From assembly GCA_029706075.1 (NCBI GenBank), contig JAINUG010000173.1:248001-312000 (forward strand): a stretch of 64,000 nucleotides of DNA, in the 5' to 3' direction. Below the pieces are notes generated by a model, which was not told the origin of the DNA, did not search any database, and saw only the letters and a program-made list of their open reading frames with translations. Below, in pieces: positions 14,801-26,800 of the stretch; the stretch's first letter is position 1, and the number at the start of each line of letters is the position of its first letter. The translations under genes and the position numbers were made by a program. This DNA comes from Aldrovandia affinis (Eukaryota > Chordata > Actinopteri > Notacanthiformes > Halosauridae).

Positions 14801-17800
14801 TTTATTTTTTATATAATGTTTTCCCATTGTATTGTTCTGATGTACAAACCATGTGAATATCCTACCTCCTTGTAAGAAAAAAATGTCAAATTGTCATGGT
14901 ACATGTACCTGATGTAAGGAGATAGGGGGAACTAACAAAATAAAAGAATATGTTTGATATTAATAGTACTTACGAGGAAATGCTTACCTTGCATAATCTT
15001 ATTTGATTACAATTATTTTGTGTTTGACAGCATTATTTAATAATGGCCGTTGTATTTGAAAAGACACCAATAATTAAACTTCAACGATGAACATATCCAA
15101 TGTTCTGACACCATGATAAACTTTTGCATCATATACAATCTAATTTGGTTCAATTATTTTTATTTTGCATGCAATATGCAATTTTGAGCCCAAGATTTTG
15201 ATTATAGCATTTTGTGTTATGACCAAAGAACATCCTTTTGATTAGAAGGATTTTGTGTTTGGCAGCATTGTTTGATGATAACTGTTGTATATTGAAAATG
15301 CAGCAATGATTTAACTTCACTGTTGAAAATATCTAATGTTCTTGTGCTATGATAAACTTGTGCATATAATATTGTCTCGTTTGACACTGGTACTTTTATT
15401 TTGCCTGCTATATTAGATTTTGAACCCAAAATGAGCAGTATGGCATTCTGTATTAAGAGTTTTGCACATTGAAACTCTGTTGTGCAAAATTAGTCTACTG
15501 ACTCTAGGTATGCTTATGAGGTATGTCAGGATTTTGGGGCCTTATGAGCACAAAGAGGATTTCTCACCTCTACAGGAAAACCAATTATGCATTATGTATT
15601 AGGACAGAATCTTTTAAATGCCATATTGTTGCCTTCTTCTATTGTGATTTGTAAATGTCAGGCCCACACGAATGCGAATGATCCAGTATCGCAGGGAAAT
15701 GCAGCGGCGGATGTAGCAGCTAAGCTGGCTGCTTCCTCTCTTTTCTCCCCCATTGTGCAGATGGCTACGCAGGTGCCACTTTTTAACCCATTCTCTCTCA
15801 ATAATGTCTCAATGCTACAAACAGGAGCTGATGCACGAGAATGACAGGTTTGGAAGCGTCAGTGCACCCCTCGCGACAACGTAGCGACTGGCCTACCTGC
15901 TCTCCCACGTTCTGCTTTTCCTTTCCTTGCCAAATTGACACATGGTAGTGACCATGTATCAAAGGGGGGGATTACAGAACTTGTAAATACATTTGGGTAT
16001 ACTCCAGGCTTTCATGTATATTTGTTTGACTAACAATGTAGGAACCTAACACTTTTTCCACAGAATCGGCTGACTCTGCAAGGAATAGATGACGAGATGG
16101 TAAGATACTGCATTGCGTTAAACAATGTTCTGAGATCAATTTTTCAAAGGTGAAAGCGGCACTTCCTGAGACGAAGGGAGGATTCCTCCACATGCTGCGG
16201 CCAGGAGATTGGGTGGTGGTGAAGGACCTCAGACATTGGCATCAACCCCGGTGGCTGGGACCATACCAGGTGCTACTGACGACCTCCACGGCTGTGAAGG
16301 TTGCGGACAGAGATACCTGCATACACGCTTCCCACTGCAGATGAGTTCCTGAGGAGGCGGTACCCGGGTCTGCTTAAGCCACAGGACGACCCCTGGTTTC
16401 CATGCATAATAATGACTATTATCGCACTAACATTGACCACTGTGGTGTGTAGCCTTATGCTTGCTTTCGGGGACCCGCCAGGGGAGGACACGATTCTACA
16501 GCAGACTGGACATAACAGCTCGAATTACGTCATCTCAGTCGGACAGCGGGACTTGAATAATGGCCGCCCTACACCTCACAAGAAATGTCGTCGTATATTC
16601 AATGACTTTGCAATAGACTGGACAAACGTCTACAATCAGGGTGTTAGGCGAAAGTCAATGCCTGTATTTTTCCGATGTTTTCTGTTGGAATGTTTTTTTT
16701 AAAGTGGGTTCAACTGTTTCAATGTTGGCAATGCCTATGTGTGTGACTTTACAAGCTGGTGAGGCTTTACAACAGCCGCCGGTTCCCCCTGAGAATCAGG
16801 CTGTAGAGATGATGATTCAGTTTGCTGCAGAAATGAATTACAGTAATTGTTGGATTTGTCAACATATGCCACATGGCACCCACTCCCCTATGATGGTTCC
16901 TATTCCTTTTAATCTTGGTGATTGGCATCTATATAATTGGGGTAATCTTACCATTTCTTTTTCGAGAATGACCCGAATTGCTGGGACGCCCCACATTCTC
17001 AACATGGTAAAGGGAAGGAGCGTGAGAAGGTGTTAGAAATTGCCGTCAGGCCTCCTTTAGACGCAGTGATTACTCCCATTCAGAATCAGAGTACTGCCAG
17101 ATTATTGACCCCCACTCAGAGAGATGGTGGGGCTGATGCCACTTAGCACATGTGGTCCTTTTAATTAGACAAGCAACAGGTACGGAGATACAGGCTTTAC
17201 ATAGAAGCAGACGAGAGTTGTCGCTGTGGCAACGTATAGTTGGAGTGGTGTATGGATTAGCCATAATTATTCATATTACTGCTACTGACGTGCTTCAAGG
17301 TCGCATGCCAAACCTTTGCCAAAAAAGCAACAGCGCATGTTCACCTGATATATTAGTCATTAAATATTAGCCATCCATTCCAGCTGCCTGATGCATTTTT
17401 TTCTTGAGTTGTTACATTAGTAACAAAAGGGAGGAGTGTAATGGAAAAATGTAATTAGGCCTTGGGACAGGCCGCTTTCAGCTTTACTGAGTTGTTTCTG
17501 CTTCCATGAGCAGGTCAAACATTTTGTCCTCATATCGCGTCGGAAGAGATAAGTGTGTATTGCTAGAAGTGGGAGAGAAACAACTTGTGAAAGTATGAGA
17601 AACAAGGCATGTATGGGTTGGGGAGCAGGAAGCGTCAAGGTCAGCGCCTTGGGAATGAGTTTCATTATTGCACTGTATAAATCATAATAACACGGATGGA
17701 AAGTTATTACTGGCTCATAGGTGAGAGTTGCCTCATCCTAATGTATGCAAGAAATGTGTATGTTGGGAGGGTAAAACGTGTGTCTGGACCCATCAATAAA

Positions 17801-20800
17801 GGAGGGGTTTCAACCATGACCAATGGGTGAAACTCCAAGGGGCGATGGCCACCTCGAATGTAAAAGATATATACTGTTGTATTTCCTTTATCTCGTCTTT
17901 ATCTCTGACATTCTTCATGCGAGAGTGTTAGACTGCTCCCCTGTTTCGAAACAGTAATACAACTTTATTTGAAAATTGAGAACACAGTCTCCTTTGAATA
18001 GTAGAATTTCCACAACAAGCAATCGTAAAAAACTGTAATAGCCTCACCCCTAATGTATGCTACAATTCAAAAAGATGTGATATCGCAACAAAAACTATTT
18101 CACCATAAAAAAGCCAACCCAGAGCAGTCTGAATATAAAATGTGCTATTTTCTGCATTTAAGTCAACTGAGACAGTTAATCTCTGAGTGCTCACTATGAT
18201 GCCTATCAAGAAATCTTAATTTGTCACATGACATTTCCTTGGTCACATGATATTGGCATGCCCTGTTGCTGATTTGGAATAGTTTAACCAGTGACCATTT
18301 TGTGGAGCTAGTGTTTGAGGAGGGTGCTTGTGAGGTTTAGGCCAAGGTCTGTCCCTCCAGGATGACTGAGGGTTGGTTGTTGGATGCAGTGGACAGATGG
18401 ACAAAGGCTTGAACTTCAATTGAAAAAAGGTTTTTAAATATGAAGAAAAACTGAAGAAGGAGATATAGATGGAAAAGCATGGACCTTGGAGGTGTAGATG
18501 CTGTGGATGAAGAATGACTGAATGAAAGAAAGAAAAAAAGAAAAAGAAAACTGTACCCAGCTGCAGCAGCAACCCGATTCCAAGCCAGCCAACCCTGACT
18601 GAACCCATGGCTGGGGTTTTTATAGCCCCACTATAGCCTAAGACTGAACCACAGGCGGAAGTAACCACTCCCACTAACCTAATAAACAAAGTGAAATCAA
18701 TGTTAACAAAATTAGGACAAATAAATAAATGCAAACTAATACAGAAAAGACAAGAAAGAAACAGAGAATAATAATGAAAATAGCAAAAGAACATTGCGGG
18801 TGGCTGCAATTTTGTCTCTTGAGGGGATATTTTTCTTTTGATATGTTCTTTTGCTATTTTCATTATTATTCTCTATGTTTTCTTCAATTACGCCCCCAAT
18901 TCCAGCTGCTGGACGACAGTACAAAGGACAAAGGAAAAGGTACCGTATGATTTATCAAGGTAAAATATTACTGTAACTGAAATGTGTGCCTGTGAAATAA
19001 ATGAAACAATGAAACAAACAAAACCCATGTGCTGCAAAGTGAGGTGCTCACCAGCCGAATGAAGGCTTTCGCTTTTTCCCACCTGTGGCATGATTCATTT
19101 TGGAGGTTGTGGGACCGTGGAGAAGCATTGCTTGCCTTCTCAATGCCACAAGGACCTTGCGCTGTTCTCTCCTGATAGTCACATGGCTAAACAAATCCCA
19201 ACGCTCAAACAAAACAAAACAATGCGGCACATGGTTAACATCTTCTTGATGAGAGAAGGCACTTTGTGTAGCCCAAAGAGAAGCGGATGGCCCTGTTTGG
19301 GTGAGGGAGGGAATAGGAGCTGGCCCGGCGCACCCGTGTAGTTAGCAGCTGCCCGTTTTCCCTCCCTGAGTGAAGGTTTGTTCCTGGACTTGCTGTGGCC
19401 TGGCACATGCTGCCATCTGGCACATGCCAAAGCAACGCAGGAGCTGCTTAAACCATAATCTCCCCTGGGGCGAGACCCACAAGACCATTAGGCTCATGTC
19501 CAATCCCATTAGACCGTTTCCTCTCCACATGCACACACACACACACACATATATACAAACACACAAGCACACACTCACATACATAAATGCACACATACAT
19601 ACACACACAAAAACATGCATGCACACACATACACACACGTGTGTACACAAAAACACATGCACAAACATTCACATGCAAGCACACACACACGCAGGCACAA
19701 ACATGCACACATACATGAACACAGACACACACAAAAACACACACACACAAACGCAATCAATTCTAGAGGCTGAACACTGAAGGAAGGAGGCTGTGAATGT
19801 GTTTGTTATCACAAGGACAACAATATTGTTTGCTTGCTTTCTCTAGATCACTCGATGATAAGATGGCAATAGAAATCAGACACTGTCCACCACACTGTTT
19901 TGATCTTTTTGATGCAAGGTATTTGTGAGCTTAGTGTCCTGCTTTTTGGCTGTTGAATTGGAAAAATATTTAAGAAGCTTGTAAATCAGGCATCCATGAT
20001 TTGTGTTGGATGTCTAAATGAGAGTGTTGGGAAATTGGAGAGGTACAGTTTAAAGTCTCAGGGCTCAATGGGGTCCCTGCTTTGGTGGTTATATAGATTA
20101 CATAAAAGGAATAGATGAACAGGTGTACATCTAGCACAGGTGCAGGGTTAAAAAGTAATGGAAGTGGGGGGAAAAGAATGTGCCAGCTCACTGTTTCAAT
20201 GCTCACGCCTTCTTGGTGATTGTTGATTAAAAGACAGACAGACTAGTACTGGGGATTGTCATATGGAGAGAAAATAAAATAAAAATGAATTATTGACAAG
20301 AAAAGAAAAAAAACAGAACAAAGAACAACAGAGAGCCGCCACATGCAGATGAGGGAAAGAGGACTGGATAGAGGGAGGCAGTGAGTAAGAGGAGAGAGCT
20401 GCCATACTCTGATTATTTTCACTTGCAGAATTACGCCCTTAGTGCATCGCTGGCACAGCTGGCACAACTGGCACAGCCAGACTGCAGACACCTGATCATC
20501 AACAGGAGTCACTGTTTTGCAATAAGACAGAAACCACCCTACCAAATCCCACCCTCCCCCACTGGGCAATGGCACGGCTCATTGTGAACTGCCCTGCAGG
20601 GGATTGATTTCTGTATTAATATATTTAACATAAATAAATGGATGTTGCACATGCAATAAACATTGGGGGTTTTCTTATTTCATAATGTAGACACTAGGCA
20701 CTCATAATTTCCTTATGGATGCTCTTCGGGCATCAGTTATCTCTTTAAAACTATTAAAAACAAAATGTTTTAAACAAAACAATCTTTTTATATGATTATT

Positions 20801-23800
20801 TTAAACTACATAAAACGTACCTTAGTACGTGCAGTGCAGTAAAATGTTCATACCGTTTTATCAGGGTATTAAACAATTGATAATTTGTTGGATCTGAACA
20901 TATAGTCATACAGTTTTTCTTCTATTGAATTATTGGAATGATCTGTGTGAGTTTGGTATTGCTTTATTTTCTCCAAATCCTCAAACAGAGTTATTGTGTA
21001 TGAGCATCAGAACCGGGCTTTCCTCACACATGCACACATCAACAGAGCAGCTGCAACAAAACCACTGTTGACAGAAACACCACCAAATTGTGACACTCAC
21101 TGCTGACCTGAATTCAACTTCTAAAAAAAGACTAGAAACAAGATTGAACTAGAATATTGAAATCAATGGTAATAAATCAAATTAATTCCAAAGTTGGCAT
21201 TTTGTATAATTAAACGTGTTAAACTTTGTTTATAAACGTTGTGGTGTCCCTTGGGGTTGGCTGACACTCACGGACCTTTGTGGAGGGTTTAGGCAGTTAA
21301 ATAACCCAGAGGAGGCAGTAATACAAACAAAATGATAATTTAATAAACAAATCTTGACAAACACAAAACAAAGGGCAGGGTATTCGGGGGAATCCAAAAC
21401 ACAAAGTCCACAATCCTTATTCGTCATCATAACCAAATCCAGTCCAGTTCCTTAATCCAGTCCAAAGGTCGATACACAGGCAGGGTCCTCAAACAATCCA
21501 ATTCAAACACAAAAAGCAATCCCAAAAACACTCTCCCAAAAACACTCTGCGACACACTCTCCACAACACTCTCAAAAACCACCAACCTACTCCTTCAACA
21601 CTCCAACCTACCCCTCTCTCAGTGTGACACAAATCAGTTCTTTAAATAGACCGCCTTCAGCTGTCCGTAGTCCCAATCGCTTGACTTCGTTCAGGTGTGG
21701 CACTGCAGGCTGCTGGGAAATGTAGTTTTTCTGGCTTCAGTGGCTCCCATGTGTTGAAGGGCCAGGCAGCCATTTCCTTGGGCTGCCACAACATTTTTTG
21801 TGCAAACACTTTGAGAATGAGGATGCAACAAAAATGTGAATATATTTACTAACCTTTTCCTGCCCAGTGTTACAGGTATGTTATGCAGCTGCCAACAATG
21901 ATGTCTATCACTGTATTATTGCACTGATCTCTTGTGAGTCTTGTAAATCACTCTGGATAAGAGCATCTGTATTTTAAATACTTAAAATGTACAGTGATCT
22001 AATATTACCAAAAATATAAGTGTGGAGAGACAGACCCCAAACTATACAGTGGGTTCGGAAAGTATTCAGACCCCCTTAAATTTTTCACTCTTTGTCATAT
22101 TGCAGCCATTTGCTAAAATCAATTAATTTCATTTTTTTCCTCGTTCATGCACACACAGCACCCAATATTGTCAGAAAAACACAGACTTGTAGACATTTTT
22201 GCAGATTTATTACAAAATAAACACTGAAATATCACATGGCCATAAGTATTCAGACCTTTTGCTGTGACACTTGTATATTTAACTCAGGTGCTGTCCAATT
22301 CTTCTGATCATCCTTGAGATGGGCCTACACCTTCATTGGAGTCCAGCTGTGCTTAATTATATTGATTGGACTTGATTTGAAAGGCACACACCTGTCTATG
22401 TAAGGTCCCACAGTTGACAGTGCATGTCAGAGTAAAAACCAAGCCATGAAGTCCTAGGAACTCTCCATAGACCTCCGAGATAGAATTGTGTTGAGGCATA
22501 GATCTGGGGAAGGGTATAAAAACATTCCTAAAGCATTGAAAGCACCCAGGAGAACAGTGGGCTCCATCATTGTGAAATGGAATAAGTTTGAAACCACCAC
22601 AACTCTTCTTAGAGCTGGCTGTCTGGCCAAACTAAGTAACCGGGCAAGAAGGGACATGGTCAGGAGGTGACCAAGAACCCAATGGCCACTCTAAGAGAGC
22701 TTCAGAGTTCCTCTGCAGCGATGGGAGAACCTGGTAGAAGGACAAACATCTCTGCAGCACTCCCATCAATCAGACCTTTATGGTAGCACTTGGCATTCAG
22801 GCCAAAATTTCAATTTGTGTCTCATCAGACCGGATAATATTTTTCCTGATGCTCTTAGAGTCCTTTAAGTACCATTTGGCAAACTCCAGGTGGGCTGTCA
22901 TATGCCTTTCACTCAGAAGTAGCTTCCGTCTAGCCACTACCATAAAGGTCTGATTGATGGGAGTGCTGCAGAGATGTTTGTCCTTCTACCAGGTTCTCCC
23001 ATCGCTGCAGAGGAACTCTGAAGCTCTCTTAGAGTGGCCATTGGGTTCTTGGTCACCTCCCTGACCATGTCCCTTCTTGCCCGGTTACTTAGTTTGGCCA
23101 GACGGCCAGCTCTAAGAAGAGTTGTGGTGGTTTCAAACTTATTCCATTTCACAATGATGGAGCCCACTGTTCTCCTGGGTGCTTTCAATGCTTTAGCAAT
23201 GTTTTTATACCCTTCCCCAGATCTATGCCTCAACACAATTCTATCTCGGAGGTCTATGGAGAGTTCCTAGGACTTCATGGCTTGGTTTTTACTCTGACAT
23301 GCACTGTCAACTGTGGGACCTTACATAGACAGGTGTGTGCCTTTCCAAATCAAGTCCAATCAATATAATTAAGCACAGCTGGACTCCAATGAAGGTGTAG
23401 GCCCATCTCAAGGATGATCAGAAGAATTGGACAGCACCTGAGTTAAATATACAAGTGTCACAGCAAAGGGTCTGAATACTTATGGCCATGTGATATTTCA
23501 GTGTTTATTTTGTAATAAATCTGCAAAAATTTCTACAAGTCTGTGTTTTTCTGACAATACTGGGTGCTGTGTGTGCATGAACGAGGAAAAAAATGAAATT
23601 AATTGATTTTAGCAAATGGCTGCAATATGACAAAGAGTGAAAAATGTAAGGGGGTCTGAATACTTTCCGAACCCACTGTACATTCAGACTAGTAGCTCTT
23701 TCCTTCCACACAGGTGACGCGCACTGTGGTTCCCAGCAGTGCCTTTATCTAGCCTTTATGTTCCCCAAACATGTGGTGTTCTTGAGGTGCAGAAGCAGTG

Positions 23801-26800
23801 GGAATGGTATGATCCTTCCTCACAACAAAACAAACAAAAACAAAAAAATGAGGCAATTTGGAGCGAGATCGAGACTTCCACCAGTATCCCGTTGATATTG
23901 ATGGGGCAATGGATCCCTCAGTCTCTTCTGAAATCTACAATGAGTTATTTAGTTTTGCTGACATTCAGAGCAAGATTGTTATCATTGCACCACCTTGTCA
24001 GCTGGACTATCTCATCATCTTTGCTTATCAGACCACTAACTGTGGTTACCATAGATAGCTGTACAGTCATGTGTGAAAAGAGAGTACAACTGGGGACTGA
24101 GGCAGTAAACTTGTGGCACTCTAGTGGTTCTGTGTGGCTCAGTAGGTAGAGCATGGCGTTGGCAACGCTTAGGTTGTGGGTTCAATTCCCACTAGGACCA
24201 CACATACTGATTCATCACTTGGGGCCTGCCTGTCAGGAAATCCTGGATCCAATTACAGGTGGGTGTGTCCAGACCCAGATCCCGCAGTTTCAGGACGCCG
24301 AGCTGTAATCAATGAACAACAGCCTGGCATATGTGCCCCTCCTGTCCAGGTGTTCCAAGACCGTATGTAATGTTAGTGCTATGGTGTTGTCCACAGACCT
24401 GTTCGCCCTGTATGCAAACTGGAGCAGGTCCAAGGAGTCAGGGATGAAGCTGTTTATGTGTTATGACCAGTTTTTCCAGGCACTTCATGGCTATGGGTGT
24501 TAAAGCCACGGGACAATAGTCATTGAGGTCTGTTACCTTGGTCTGGTTGGGTAATGGCACAATGACTGTCTCCTTTTAGTACACTGGGATGACAGAATGC
24601 TGCAGTGATGTATTGTATCCATGAGCACAGGGGCCAGCTGGTCCGCACAGATCTTGAAAACACAGGGTTTCAACCTTCTGAAGGTTCTCCTGACCTCGGA
24701 CTCAGTCAGCTGTACTGTGTGGTCCTCTGGGTGGGTGGGGGCTTTAATGGCTGGCATTGTGCTCCCTCTCAAAGCAAGCATAGAACATGTTCAGCTTGTC
24801 TGGGAGGGACGGGGTTGGTGTTAATGGCCCCCGCTGAGCTCCCCTTGTAGTTGGTGAGAACCCTTAGCCTTTGCCACATTTGACTGGAATTTGAGGAATT
24901 TGAACCCCTTCCCCCACCATACTGGGACTCCAGCTTGATTTTGTAGTAATTTTTTTGCAGTTTTGATGGCCCTCTTTAGGTCATATTTTGCCATTTTGTA
25001 AAGTTCAGTGTTCCCTGTTTTAAACACTGTGCACTGTTCTCTTAGCTTGCTGCAGATGTCCGGACATGTTAGGACCTAATAGGAATGAATTAATTCACCA
25101 GCCTGATGATGTATCCAATGACGTGGCTTGCATACACATACAGGTCTGGGTTTTTGAAAGTCTGTTATTTCCATCCCACCTTGCAGTATGCTATTCAGTG
25201 CCCGCTGTCCAGCATCTCACCGTTTTTACTGTAGTGGCCGTGCTTTTTAACTTCTGTTTGTAAACAGGGAGTAGGAGTACTTAGTCGTGGTCTGACTTTC
25301 CAAAACATGGTCTAGCAATAGTGGATAGGCATTTGGAAAGTTGTGTAGCAGTGATCCAGAGTTTTTTATTTTCTTGTCGGACATGAGATGTATTGAAAAC
25401 GTTTTGACATTACCTTCTTGAGATTGCAGTGGTTGAAATCTCCCACGATAACAGAAACTGCCTCGGGCTACCGATTCTGGAGTTTACTAATCCCCTTGTA
25501 CAGTTCGCCCAGAGCAGTGTTACCATCAGCTCATGGTTGTATGTATACCGTTGTTATGATGATAGCAGTCACCTCCCTCGGTAGGTAGAAGGGACGGAAT
25601 TTGATTGTCAATAGTTCCCGGTTAGGTGAACAGTGTTGTGTGAGTACTTGAACATCTGTACACCAGTTATTGTTTATTAGGCAGCAGACACCCCCACCTT
25701 TGTTTTTCCCCAAAGAGTCAGCTGATCTGTCGACCCGGAACAGAGAAACCCCTGTGGCTTCAGTGCCTCATCTGGGATTAAGTCTGTTAGCCAAGATTCT
25801 GTGAAAATCATGATGCAACAGTCTCTGATGTCCCGCTGGCAGGCGATATGGCAGTTTAGCGGACATTTGCGAGAGGTATGCTGAGTAAAGCCCTTCGGCG
25901 TGATCTGACTAGCAGCCCTGCCCATGATCCTTGCCTGCAAGCTCGTATACATCCAGTCTCCGTTGCCTGGGTCACCAACCCCCACTGTTTCCCTTTGTCT
26001 CTCCGCAGCTCTGCAGGTATGTTGCAGGTAGGCAACCTCTTTGTCCTCTGTTGTTGTGTCCGTGTCCCCTGAAATGCTCCGTAAGTCCAGCAATGTTTGT
26101 CGTTCATATATGATGACACACATGATAAAGGAATATGATAAAGTAGAATAAAGTAGCATATACAAGAAGAAGAAAACGAAATAAATGAAATAAACTCCTC
26201 GTGGATTAAGCATCCACGAGGAGCGCCCTTGTAATGAAGAGCAGATGCTGAGTGAATCATATAGCTTACATAGGCCAACACCATGGAACTGGAGGACACC
26301 TTCACAAAAAACCCTACAAAAAAAACCGTACTGCCTGAACCTGGGCCTTTCAGTCCCCCAGTTGTCTGCTTTCATTATTTTATGATATGTTGTTTACTTT
26401 TATTGATGCCAACTCTAGCGGTTCTTGCGCCACTAGCTGTGATATTCTCGTTTTCTAACACAGGGAGCGAGCAAGATTATGGATAGAACCTGTGCATATG
26501 TCAAATACACAGACTTTACAAAGGAGTTGCTGCTGTTCAAAATGGAATTTAATGGACGTTTGACTTTCTGATGGGACTTTGAAGCAGGCTCCCAACCTCA
26601 ACCACATTGTGCAATCCAAGCACCACAAGTTGTCGTTGATAGAAGTAAACATCATATCTTAAAAAATGACAGCAGACAACTGGGGGACTGAAAATGGGCA
26701 GCCTGAACCATGACATTCCTCTACCCTCTACCTTTCCAAAGAAATAACCAGTGTGAAGGATGATCCTTCACCCATCTTTTAAAATGCAGATTTTTGGCTA

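Larger units (their letters stand above)
23945..26330 (-). pseudogene. Rex1/CR1-group LINE, endonuclease and RT relic
   Basis: On the minus strand, in order: endonuclease ([55 protein letters not shown]) at 25870-25530; linker [19 protein letters not shown] at about 24990; RT entry [15 protein letters not shown] and [15 protein letters not shown] at 24720-24600; and [20 protein letters not shown] at about 24020, just after the FADD site. Frames change several times. A tRNA-derived SINE is inserted at about 24126-24215. The family is of fish Rex1-like type; the exact subfamily is not fixed. Confidence 0.75.

Noticed and set aside
18243-18863. 206-codon open frame on the minus strand
   Set aside because: Hydrophobic, low-complexity product of T-rich sequence. 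It overlaps the 32-bp inverted repeat and shows no family motif.
19342-19780. Open frames rich in Cys-Val or His-Thr
   Set aside because: They come from the (CA)n tract.
24126-24200. A genuine tRNA-Ala(GGC) gene
   Set aside because: It is inserted in a LINE relic, and the same head leads a complete SINE at 50137-50281. A SINE explains it better, though the fold is intact.
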